From: Rhynchonema sp. JSB1_4 | Lineage: Eukaryota > Nematoda > Chromadorea > Monhysterida > Xyalidae | Length of the DNA: 64,000 nucleotides | NCBI GenBank assembly: GCA_030248065.1 | Contig: JASAMV010003005.1 | Span: forward strand, 107,435 to 171,434 | Reading direction: 5' to 3' | Shown here: piece after piece, positions 35,602 through 47,500 of the stretch | How the letters are laid out: the number at the start of each line of letters is the position of its first letter | Position numbering within the stretch: the stretch's first letter is position 1 | Position numbers and translations under genes: made by a program | Notes under the pieces: model-generated | Database searches by the model: none | What the model was told of the DNA's origin: nothing | Seen by the model: only the letters and a program-made list of their open reading frames with translations

Positions 35602-37769
35602 TCAACGTTGCCAGGACCGTTTCAACTTGATCGGACCACGTCTGCGTCCACTTGGCATGCCGGAGTGTAGAAGCTCCTAATTGTGAAGGCAATTAGCCTC
35701 GCATTGCATTCATTTATTTATTTTCTACATAAACCCAACCCACCTGAACATAGCTCCTTCTTTCGTCGAGAGCCTCACGCGCGTCGTATAGCCGATTCAC
35801 AAACTCTAACTCTCGGTCAAATACTGCCGGCTGCGACTGTACCGCTTGCTGCGAAGGACTGACTGAAACGAAGGAAAACAACAGCATTGAACACGAACTT
35901 AAATTTAGATTCCATCCGACAGCTAAGAGTAATAAAAACGCAAAAACACACCAATATGCACAGTTAGTGGATGTGCCAGATCAGCATGTGCCACTCTGGT
36001 TGGCAGACTGGTAACTGCAACGGGTGTGGCTGGCGGGGCTACGGTCGCTGTGTTGCTGCCACCAGATGCTAGTGCTCGCAGACGTTTGAAACTGAAACAG
36101 GGAATATTTGTCTTGAAAAACCCGACTTGACGGTGCCGATCTGATTGAAACGTCAAGTTTGATCGCTATTCGAATCGCGTAGCATTTCGTGCATTCTCAT
36201 GATGATACATCGCGCTTCTGTGAATACGTGGGTCGAAACGGACAATAAAAAAACGGCGCAACGAAGTATACATACTATGAGAATGAAATATTGAAATTCA
36301 AAGTCCCAGAAACAGGAAAGCATCACCTAAGTTGTTCACGCAAGTCCGGCACTGGTGGTCGATAACGTCCTCGACTGGCACCGCCACCCAAACGTGAACG
36401 AATCGAGGACACACGATATGGCTGCACTCGATGGTCGTGCTGCTGAATTGTGGAAATGCATGTGATTGCTGACAAACTTGGTGATCGGATTAGTCTTGGT
36501 CTTGTGAGTTTTTGTATTGAGCTTCTTTCTAGATCTAATGAAATCACGATCACCACCAAACACGTTTATGGTCGTTTCATTTTCTTTGTGAGAAAAGGCT
36601 TTATTCTGAATAAAAGATCAATTGATCTGATCCTGTTCCCCACCTGTGCAGCATGTCGCGCCACACCGATTGCAGGTGACGTTTGTCTGATGGTGGCTGA
36701 TGCCGTCACTTTCACTTCCATGTCTGTTGTTGTCGGCTGAATGTCGTTCTCGCGATAATCTGTGTAACATTTGTGGAATGAAACATCTATTTGCACAAAA
36801 TAAGCCAATCAATCAAGCATTCAACCAATCGAAGGCAGAATTATCGATCGATTCATATCCGCGGCATCGGACGTCGCACTGGTGCCAGCCTGGTTAGCTG
36901 ATGTTTCACTGTTGAGCGCTTGCTCGGCCAGCTTTGGATTGACCCACACGACATGTGCCTTGCCCGGCGGAACCACGTAGCGGCTGGCTGTGCCATCGGC
37001 AGCTGGAGAAGAAGGAACCGTTTTCTCTTCGAACCGGAATTTTTTAACGTGAACCCGACGACACCACGGGCTAAACACAGTCATACCGTAACCGCCCCAT
37101 TTTTCTCCACCACCTTACATATTTTGTCGCGTAAACTTACCAGCTGCTGGTATGAGAAAGTATGGTGCTTCATTCTCGATACTACTTTCAGCGGTGGTGG
37201 CTGACCTGACAGCTACGCTGCTGCTGACACTAGATGTGCTTGTGGCAGTTTGTAACGGAGTCGCAGCAGCAAACAAACCACCAGCATCATTGTTGTTAGC
37301 GCCTGGTGCTGAATTCGGAAATGGCACCACACTGACACACATAAAATATCTCGAAAAGTGAAGAGTCAAAATAAACCACACAGCCATCATCGACTTACCA
37401 CCAGGTACCGTAATGCCCGTGACCGAATCTCGCGGTTTCAGGTGCATGAACGGGCAGTGCGGCTTTCTACAGCCGTCTTTCTGCGTTTCCCAGTAACACC
37501 TGATTTTGGTGCGTTCCTTTTCGATTTTCATGTGTCTGAAAAGGTGAGATCAGATGAGACTATAGTGAGCGACGACTGTTTCTGGACAAGTCAGCATGAA
37601 CAGACCGATGTTCGCACGCCTCCCCTCTCGCACAATGTCCGTACTTTGCCCAGTCACTGCACACCAGCTCGGATCCCAGCGCTGCCTTCGAATGGCGATA
37701 CGGACAAGCAGCACCCTTCTGACATGTCGAGTAGTAGAAATAGTAGCAATCGTCGTGCTTGCCCGGCAT
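35602..37769 (-). CDS. ZC3H11A: ZC3H11A-like CCCH zinc-finger protein
   Basis: Nuclear RNA-binding protein; the vertebrate member works with the TREX mRNA export complex. Nine exons on the minus strand: 37606-37769, 37399-37535, 37141-37308, 36826-37002, 36644-36759, 36327-36442, 35952-36091, 35744-35862, 35602-35676. The sum is 1212 nt, giving 403 residues with all phases closed. The N-terminus carries three CCCH fingers as in the family: CYYFYYSTCQKGAACPYRH; CSDWAKYGHCARGEACEHRH, whose final His is coded by exon 2; and CYWETQKDGCRKPHCPFMH. The rest is Ser/Ala/Thr-rich with Arg/Gly stretches (RSRLGGGASRGRYRPPVPD) and a charged C-terminal helix (REALDERRSYVQ), ending in a basic tail. Vertebrate ZC3H11A is about twice as long, so this is a short invertebrate form. 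Confidence 0.92.
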
Positions 37770-37775
37770 CGTCGG

Positions 37776-37795
37776 TTAGCCTAAAACGATTTGCG
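37776..37795 (-). promoter_or_regulatory. Splice acceptor just 5' of the zinc-finger ATG
   Basis: On the minus strand ATCGTTTTAG precedes GCTAACCGACG and then the ATG. A pyrimidine-rich AG 11 nt from the start codon suits either a 5'-UTR intron or spliced-leader trans-splicing. Which one cannot be told from genomic sequence. Confidence 0.35.
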
Positions 37796-37799
37796 TCGA

Positions 37800-38908
37800 A
37801 TTACATTTAGTTATTATGGACACTGTTACTTTTCTGTTTGCCGGTTAATTTATTCACATTTTATCCGCTTCAGTTTCTCTTGATTGATCGAATATTGATC
37901 GCGAAATCCGTATGTCTGGGTTTGTAACTCACAGTGGGATCGTTTATGCAACTTGTTTTGAAAGATCAGGGGAATGGCAGGCAGAGTTCGAAGTCGAAAC
38001 AAACACTTCACTTTTCCAGCGAATAGCGCCAAAGTATGTTTTCGTTGAATGTGGTTTTTGTCTGGTTTTAGGCAATCACACGCTATTTCCGGTGATTGAT
38101 GACATAAACAATCTGACACGCGAGTTCATGTTCTTGGTGACACAGAGAGCAAGCGTGCGTTTCAAGCATCACTTCAGTTAAACAGCACGCATGCTGCGAA
38201 TGCACATGTTTTTCCAACTTTGTGGGAAAACTAACTCAATGCGACATAGCGAAAGTGAAATCCGTTGCAGTTTGGCAAAGAGAACGTTCATAAATGAATA
38301 TTTATTTGGGTGTTTATCTAGAGGTGCGCACGGACATCCACGTATAAATTTAATCCGCACACGAACGTGTTAATCAATCCAGTAGATGCATACGATGAGG
38401 CGCGTTTACACACACCTCAAGACAAATCAAGTGGCACTCAGCAATGCATAAGGCGAGACCAATCACTTCATGCTTCCCAGTGTACATTTGATCCAAGAAT
38501 GAAAACGAGTGCACCAGGAGACGTATTCACATAACATCTCATATTGTACTCACTTCAGTTCAGCCACATGCGCTACCTGGCCTGTAAATATAGATATTAT
38601 CGAAAGTTTGTCATGAAGGAAATGTCAGCCACTGCAGCTCTAACAAAGGACAGGTTCAGGACCAGCCATCTTCACGAATAGATTCGATTGTTGTGCAAAG
38701 TGAATAGTGGACGTGCAGTGACACTAATCGCCATTTAGTCGTCCACCCATCACATTTTAATACATCTTATTGTTGGTGTCAAGCAAGGGCAAGGTTTCGA
38801 TCGCGCGACCTTTTCGCACCTTTTTGCTTTGGTGAATTTGCGAAATCATGGCCTTCATCAACATGCGTCAGCCGTGATTTGCTGATGAAACAATAACTAA
38901 TTTGCACC
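37800..38908. other. Shared upstream region of divergent genes
   Basis: 1.1 kb between the start codons of the zinc-finger gene (-) and the DOMON gene (+). It should hold both promoters. No TATA-like or other motif stands out, and no further gene is supported. Confidence 0.5.
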
Positions 38909-40615
38909 ATGGTGAAAACAAACGATCTAGTCGCTGTAATTGTGCTCGTCGCACCTATTTTGATTCAATGTAAGTCTTAAATTGAAGCTTTAATCGGATG
39001 TGGTGTGACTGCTGTGACATTGCAATTTGTTTCAGCTCATGCACAAAAGGAGTGCAAGTTTGAGCAAGATGGCTACCGAATCGAGTGGTATTACGACGAA
39101 AGCTTTGACAAAGTCTTCTTTGACTTGCGACACCGCATGCCAGTCAACGAGGAGATCGGGCTGTGGACGGGAATAGCATTCGGCTCAAAAATGGTGAGAG
39201 CAGTACAATTACTCATACATCAGGAAGCGTCAACTGCATTCGAATTTCAGAAGGACCTGGACGTGATTTACATAACGGTCAACCGACAGACCGGCAACAT
39301 AGATTTGGTCGACGGCAGTGTGCAATGGTACGGTGCCCCGTATCGCGACACATCGGACAACGTGCACGCACTGAGTTGGGCGTACATTGACAACACGCTG
39401 CGTGCCACATTTGCGCGCGCCATAAACAACACGGACTGGCAGGACAAGACACTGGAGGGGTGCCCCGTGTTTGCAGTAAGTTGTGCCATCACGGGATTTT
39501 CAGGACGCAGATATTCAAACCCGCCTGTTTTCAAGTTCCCGGTCAGCGGCGGCACACTGGACAGCACGGGCGAAATAACGAAGCACAAGCAGACACCGGT
39601 CAGAAGAGCGGCTTGCGACATAAAGGACACCTGTCGACGACGACATGTGCAACCGAGAGCGCACAACACGCTGGTTTGTGGTAGATTATTTATCCCGCTT
39701 TCCGATCTCGGCAAAATCGAATATCACAAAACGCAGGCACCACCGCCATCCGAAACAGCGCCAACCACCACCGAGGCCACTGGGCCAACGCGAAGGCCGC
39801 ACGTGATCTTCAGCACGTGGCCACCGAGTGCACGTCAGTTACCGCATGGATTTCCCAACGAAAGTCCTTCGGATCCAATCCGATCACGGACCGGAGTCAC
39901 AATCAACGAAGTAGTCAACGAACGAAACGAGTTTGAAAGCGAACTCTCAAAGTTCTGGGCAGCCAAAATTCCCGAATCGACGGAAGTTAGTCGAGAAAGG
40001 CCGCGAGAACAAAGCGAACAACCCGGTCGTCAATTGAGTGAGCGCAACTTTTTCGAAACTCGCAAGTTGCCCCCAGTTGCCGCAACCAACTTCGACGGAT
40101 TCCATAGCAACCAGTCGCCGAGATTCGTGGGCTCACCAAGTGCACACGCTCTACCGACAGTGGTCCTGATGCCAGATGAGTCCCGACAAAGGGGTCGTGT
40201 GTTACTTGTGGCCACAGAGAAACGACATAATTTATTGAGTCGGAACATCATACATGGACCAACACAACAACAACAACAGCAACAACAACAACAACAGGCC
40301 ATTGATTATTATGAGAACATCGAAGCCAGTCCGGAGATCATTATCCCCGAACCGCAAGCACAGGTGCAGCACATTGAACTCAAATTCTCAAGAAGCAGTC
40401 GCGAGGACCAACAACAACCTGCAGTCAGATTCGAATTCCCGCCGCCGCCACCACGCAACGCGCCAGATCAGGGCGTCCGGAGCGCGGTCGTGGTCCACAA
40501 CGGTGTGAACCAGTGCGAAAAACGCGATCCACAATGGTGCGCAGGCTATGTGAATGAATTGATCAAGTGGTGGGAACAATTCCAGAAACACAGGATTGCG
40601 GTTGGTCGAACGTAA
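38909..40615 (+). CDS. Secreted DOMON-domain protein
   Basis: Exons 38909-38969 (signal peptide, NDLVAVIVLVAPILIQ), 39036-39193, 39251-39475 and 39536-40615; 507 residues. Residues about 25-165 form a DOMON domain, a beta-sandwich that in other proteins binds haem or sugar: YRIEWYYDESFDKVFFDLRH, IGLWTGIAFG, then the family's end signature GCPVFAFPVSGG, ITKHKQTPV and flanking Cys. The intron 39476-39535 is inferred because removing it restores that signature exactly. Both internal introns (57 and 60 nt) are stop-free multiples of three, so naive ORF calling reads through. A further 63-nt stretch at 39675-39737 could also be an intron. The C-terminal half is disordered, with Thr/Pro and a Gln tract (about 40264-40298). 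It ends with two Cys near CEKRDPQWCAGY. No cytochrome b561 or membrane segment follows. Confidence 0.87.
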
Positions 40616-41588
40616 TTTTTTCTGGTAGTCAAGATCAAGCCAAAGGTCAGAATGGGCCTGGCATAAATAATCAAACAGACGACAACACATGCGCGGCAAA
40701 GCACATCCTGGATAAACGAGTGTTCAAATGTTTGACCACATATGGAGCCAAAAACAGCGCATAATCGCCAAGCGATATCACTCGGTCAAACGAATGCTGT
40801 AGCAATAAACCTGGTAAAAAATGTAAAAAAACCAACTTTCAGATGTGCCAGCTGTTGATCCCAGTGCGCGAACTGTGCTGCGACGCGTTGTGGCAGCGAA
40901 GGTGCGTATGACCGAATCTGTGACAAAACTTGTACGAATTTTGCATCTGGGACACTGTCATTTTTTACTGGGCATGTTATGTAGATAGTTCACTATCACG
41001 GCCGCTAACCGTTCAAATATTTGTGACAAAATTGCATAGTAACGGCGGAATAGTCACCCAACTTTCACGTTTATTCAATAATTCGACAAAGCGTTCGAGT
41101 GAGAAATGCATCAGAACAAAACAAGCATGCATTAAAACAGACAAAATTCAAGGAAACAACCAACACAGTCCGCGCACAAAGTGAATGACACGAAACCTTG
41201 GAATGGGAACATACAAGATAATGACCAGAGCGAAAGTCGGAATGAATAACTTTTCTTGTACACCTGAAATAACCGAATGCCATGGATAGATAAAAGAGTC
41301 AATCACAGTTTTGTGACTAGAACAAACAAACAACAAAAAATGACGACCGAAAAATGACTTAGTTAGTTATTTAGCAGTATCACATTATTATCAGCGAATT
41401 CAGCGAGTATCAATTGTAAGAAATGTTTTGCCTAACAACTCGGTAATAAATTAAAGCTGCATCGATGAATAATGCCAATTTTCAAACCTGACACCTTTTC
41501 TGTCGCGAATAGGCCCCACCAATTCCAATTCCAATAACCTCAACAAGTAGCAGAAACCTTGAAAAATAATTGCCCCATAAGTAGTGTT
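40616..41588. other. 3' regions of convergent genes
   Basis: Intergenic sequence between the DOMON stop and the SGSM3 stop. No gene was seen; the ORFs are short and lack splice support. Confidence 0.5.
40804..40809 (+). terminator. Polyadenylation signal AATAAA, DOMON gene
   Basis: Canonical AATAAA about 190 nt after the DOMON stop codon, in the 1-kb gap before the convergent SGSM3 gene. Confidence 0.45.
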
Positions 41589-44500
41589 TCACAAGTCCCA
41601 ACTGAATAGATGATGTTTCACGAGCATGTCTTTAACGCCGTCCTTGAGCGGCTGTTGCAGCATCGCTTGATCGTGCGAATATTGATACGCACTGGTCAGC
41701 GAGCTGTTGCGACCGTAGGACCACATCGACGATAAAAATCTGAAGAAAGGTTGTCAGCCTGAAAAAGCAGTGATTGTTCAGCACAGAATAAATTATCTAT
41801 CGACCACTGACCCACGTATGATAAGATCATAAAACAGTAGTATGGCGTCGTCACACAAAACGTACACAAAAGCTCCGATGAATTACCGCTCATCCTTGTT
41901 CAGCACATTCATGAGAAACTGGCCTGACTTTGCACTGAATAACAGAATGATCCAAACTAAAGTTGTCGTAAACAAAAACTGACCGACCTGCTTGCGGCAG
42001 ACTTCTGGTGGGTGGATTGACGGAGAAACGATGCGGGCACCTCCCATTCGGGATTGAGATTGAATGAAAACTGCGCCAACAGACGAAGTTCGCACTTGAT
42101 CTGCAGTAAAGTGTGAAAATCGACAAGTGAATACACGAACGATGAGCTTCCGAAGCTGAATACCTGCACCCAAGCGGGACTTCTCACAAACGACCATTGA
42201 TGGTACCAGCGTCGTCGCAGATCGTCCTGCCCTTCGCAGCAACACAACAGCTCAAACCACAAATGCAACACCTGAATTGACATGCGGATGGACAGTGAAT
42301 AACGCTGCACTTCGTCTTTGCAAATTAAGATAGAAAATGTTTTTTTGCATCTTGCAGAAAACGTGCGGTGCTGCCATCATTGGCAGTAACGAACCGTGGG
42401 CATGGATAGTAATAAACTAAACGTAAATAAAATCCATAAAAGCCACATTGTAACGACCTGTTCATTCAGGCCCACACAAATTAGGGATCTGAACTTGACA
42501 TCCATCGGCGTTTTCGCAGCATCGTGCGTTGCGTTGATGTGCTCAACTGCACGGAACAGTAGCTCCTCGGGGGTGAGCACCTGCAAGCACGAAAACAGAT
42601 TACAAATTGCGTTTCTAAAAATGTCCAACAGGCAGAAGGAATTACAACAACAGTCGAAAAGTTGTTGCTCTTGTTGCTCGTCTCTTGAGAACACTGCTTT
42701 GTGTTTTGTACCTTCAGCGGCGGTGTCGTTGAGAAATTGAAAACTGCTCATACGGCCATACCCAGCCCAAATTTCGGGATTAAAAAACCCCAAGAATTAA
42801 AAAAGTCCCATACCGTTACCGGGGAGGTTGCTCCATACCCCCTCGCCGATTTCCGACAATCAATGACCATATCAGAAGACAGTGTTGTGGTTTCTTCTGG
42901 GGAGGAGATACTGTACTTTATGCACCCAGGATATTTTGGGGGAGATGGAACGAAGCGCGCAAATTCTTGAACTTTTGGACCAAAAAAGGGTAGTTTTGGG
43001 GTAAAACGTTGGAAAAAAATTGGGTGAGATACCATACCAGAGGGGGGAGATACTATACCCGAGCGCGGGGGCACATATCGCACCGACGAGGGGGAGATAC
43101 TGTACCTTTGGGGGAGCCCCCTCCCCAGTCACAGCACTGCCAGAAGATATCCCTCCTAATTACACCACTGATCATCCGTAGATATAGGGCAAAGATATTC
43201 TCCGCAAAGGGACTTCTCTTGTTTGCAGACAAACATTTTGCGGTCACGTGTATTTTATTAGATTAATGTTACTATGTGGCAGGAAAAAGGAATGGCGGTC
43301 GCAGTGACCGATATTGTTCGAAATCGTAATGTTTCCGACGGGAATCTACGTAGACTGGTTCCCGCATCATTTACGTGTCCTGTGGAAAGTGCCACGCAAC
43401 CGAACTATAACATTTCTGACTAAAAATTTCTTCGAACAAAACAGCACTCACTATTTCCACTAACAGAGATATAGAGCACAAAATCCTGCCTAACCTTTCC
43501 ATCCTCATCCAATCTGAATGTTTTGCACAATCTCAGCCTGGATTGTACCGAATAGAAGTCCCTCTGCACTTCGGCGTACGCGACACGCTCGATGAACAGC
43601 CACGGGTGCGTGGGTAGCGCACCCAGCACACGACTGCGTTTGATACCGTGCTCCAAGATGGACAGAAGCGTGGTGCACAGGCCGCCACGCACCTGCGATC
43701 ACGGGTTTGAATTGGGATAGGTCTATGGTGTTCTTGAGACATTGTTGCATGAGCGAAGTGCCAACCAAAGGCACTACTTCTGTGAAAACATTTTGCAGTG
43801 CAACACGTGTTAAATTTGCTCGACATCTCTGTCATGGAAATTACACAAAAACGCAGCTCCACCAACCAAATCAGTTACAGTTTCCGTCACCGCATCATCG
43901 CCAACTGCCGTGTATTGTTTGCCGCGCTCGTCAAGAACCTAACAATTGACAGAATTACAACTTAAAGATAGGATTTGCAAAAGTCGAACAATAAACACAA
44001 AACCAAAGAAGCCAATGTTCATTTACTTGCACAAATTTCGCCGGGAACCACCCCCGAAGTCCGTTCAATTCTCCGATCCAACAATGTTCATCCTTCTCTG
44101 ATACAATCGTTATGATGTCGTTCTTGCGAAAGCCTGTAGAATTTTCGCTGAATTTTTACTTTTTTTTCGATAAAGAAAAAGAAAACCACTACTACAAACC
44201 CAGTTCATCATCATCTTTTCGTTCAAAGTCTAACAATGCCCTCGCACGTTTAGCACCAGCCCGTCGACCACTCACATACAGGTCGTGGTCGGTAGAATGT
44301 GATGCCGCAGAGAAATCGGGCTGAAAAAAAATTAAATCAAGAGAAATACAACAGAAACTAGAAGAAACAAGGACAACCTGTAACGTGACATGCGCGTGAC
44401 CAGAGGGATCGACGGCCATGAAATGCTTGGCGATGTTCAGAATAGCTTCTTTCAGATCGATCACTAATTCGGTCAGCTGAACGTTTTTGGCCCTAAATCA

Positions 44501-47500
44501 AAAAAAGTCGACTGAAATTTGGTGCGGTGGCAGAAACACGGAAGAAAGAATCCCGTTCACAATCAAGATGAGACTGTGAGCGTGTTGGAAAAGAAGCATT
44601 TGAAAACAAATCCGGGAATTCTTGCAGGCAGGAATATTGGTGTTGTGAGAAAAAATGTTTTACGGTGCACATATTGATGTGACGATTGAGATTGATCATC
44701 ATTAGCGCTAGCGACAATCCAACTGAGAAACCCCCACAAACAAACCCAAGCAAAATTACCAACCTTGGATCATTGTCAAAACTCGAATCACCACTGATCG
44801 ACCACGAGGAACCGAATCTCTTCTTTGCGCGCTGATTGGACAGAGCGTGTGGATGCGAGCCAGCTGATTGGCCAAGGCCAGCGCCACCGGCAGCGAAGAT
44901 TTGGGATACCTGAAGAATAAATAAAAGAACATTTACGAAACAAAAAGAAATTGAAAATCAAATAGAAATGTACCAAAGACTTGGAACGCTGCAAACGCCG
45001 TTTCGTGACTTGCTGTCTGGGAAGATTGACATCCTCTGGTAAATCAGCATTGATCAGAAGACCTTGGTCAGCCATCAGAATCGCCAGTTGTTTCTTTCTG
45101 AAGACACTTGGATACTGCAGGTGTTGGTGTCACCCCAAACAAGCATGACAACAAGACTGGACAACGTTATCCAGTGAATTTAGGCCAATTACTTTGCACT
45201 TGCAACCTAGCAGGAAATAAAAACGTACGACGCTGGCCTATGTGTGAGAAGATAGGTTTCTTCGAATATAGTTGAAAAAGTTTCCAACGCGCAAGTTTGG
45301 TTTATGAATTCAATCCAGGCCATACCTTAGCGACTGTACCAACGGTTCAGTGACAGAGGGCGCGACACGCCAGGCAGCCTCGAACAACATGTCTGCTTCC
45401 TCAATACTCGACGGCAATCGACTCAACATGTTGAATATGTCCGCCGAACAGTTCGAACCACCCGAGGCAAGTGCTCGGATCTCGCCCTCGCGCAGTTTCA
45501 GCATTGCAAGGGTGATCTGAGTAACCGTCTTCAATTATTCGTCTCTAACCAGTGCCGCCCAAGCGGTCTGCCTTATACAATCCAACCCCCATTTGAAAAA
45601 CGCATGTCCGATCCCAACTCCCAGGTGATGACACCAACCAATAGTGCCGGGCAAAAATTAAGATCGTTAGATGATTTTTAACGAACACCAAACTTTGAGT
45701 GGCGTTGGCTGTCCCGACAAGCTGATGAGCAGCAGTGGTGTCGGGGGGGGAGGGGGGCCCCCCCCCCCATTTTTTTTCCCCTCCCAACCAACCCAACCCC
45801 ACCCCAAACCCCCCTGATGAGTGGAAAGCTCAAACTTCAAAACAAAATTTTTGGGGCGTAAAATGCCAAACGCAAAAAAAGTTAAAAGTGCAACAGTACC
45901 TGAAACAAACAAGCCGTTCCCTCATAGAAGAACGCGTCCCAGACGCGAATGTAGACTTTGGGATGGAGCACACTGGCGAACAGAGTGAGGAACCAATGTA
46001 GACTGATGAGTGAGAGTTCAATGTCATTCTCACGCAGCACACGGTCGACTTCGGGAAGGTACGAACACACTAATTGACGCAGCACACGTTGGTCGGCCTA
46101 CAAATATTGGACAGATCATTTTGTTTTGTGTGGCTAACTTGCGGTTTAATTACCCGTTGCCCTCTCTCACTGGCTTGCACTTTTGTGCGCAGCAGTGATG
46201 TTTTAATTGAGCAATAAGATCTGCTCGAGGTCCTTTTTGGAGGTCAATTGGCCAGAGGTGTTCGCACCGACGAGGCCTGTCACCTCGCCCGTCTGTGAAA
46301 ACAGGCCGAAACGGGCAAAACTCACTGCTGTTACATTAGTGCTATTGCTATCAGTGATGTCAGTTTCGACTTGATGATACAGCGCGAAAACAAACACTCC
46401 ACTGAAGTACCGCGCCACGACAACCCGCATCTGCTGCGCTAAGCACTATTTTATTTTATCACAGCAATCGCGCTGTATTCCACAAAGGCCATCAATCACA
46501 AAGTTGAATTTAGCACACCTGCAATCCCAGCAGGTTCTCCGAGTAATACGACGCGGGCAGAATGTCCTCGATCAACGCACACATCATCCAGAACGCGTCT
46601 GGTTCGTCGAGGAATAGCAGCAACGAGGCGACAATCACGCCCGTGCCTTGACAGTAACCTGAAGTGGCAACAGAAAATGTTTGTGCTTGTCTGTGCACGT
46701 GACCGCAAAAAACGATTTCAATTACAACAACGGCGTCCTAACCATAATCAATCGGCAAAAAGACTTGTAAGAAGCAGTAGAAATGATCCGTCCTTCCAAC
46801 AAACGAGTCGTCAAGATTTAATTAAGTGGTAAAAAGTAGTACAAACCAACCAATATCTGGATACAGAAACGCGATCGCGCAGAGCACACGACGTAGTTTG
46901 CCGATCCCACTCGATTTGGCGGTCATAAAGCAGATATTGGTGGGCATCGTGCGCAACAGATCCTGAAAGTTAGGGTACACCAATGGCAGTATTCACCACT
47001 CAGTTTGAGTGGTTAACGAGAACCAGCCGGTCATGCGTGTGCGTGTCTGCGCCTGCGGTGCGCGTGTTGTGTGCAACACTTGTGCACAATAAGAGACTTC
47101 AGAAATCTGTGTACAGTGCAATGCACAGCGCCACATCGGTTCTAAGGCAGTTCTCCTCAACTACGTGAACTCGATCAGAACCCAATGGTAAATACCGAAG
47201 CCAAGAAAACCAGGAAATTTGATGGACACAAACTTTTTCAATCTGTTTCAGCACGGTCACTTTGAGTGCGCCCTTGGTGAGTGCCTGTTCGACCAACTGC
47301 GTGTACGTGTGCGATGATTGCTGTTGTTTCACAATCGAACCGATCAATCGAGGCCAAATCTGTGCGCGCAACGAGTGTGGAATGCCGCCGAAGATCATGC
47401 TTTGTAGCTTCTCGGATCTGGAATGCAACATTTTACTGAAGGCTCCCCCACCCCACTAGACGTTGCAGCTTGTTTAGCACGGTGGTGCACCAGGTCATCC

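Noticed and set aside
39268..39714. 148-codon minus-strand ORF opposite the DOMON gene
   Set aside because: It is a shadow of the well-supported plus-strand coding sequence.
40030..40302. Minus-strand ORF with a Cys tract
   Set aside because: The Cys run is the reverse reading of the CAA (Gln) tract in the DOMON gene.
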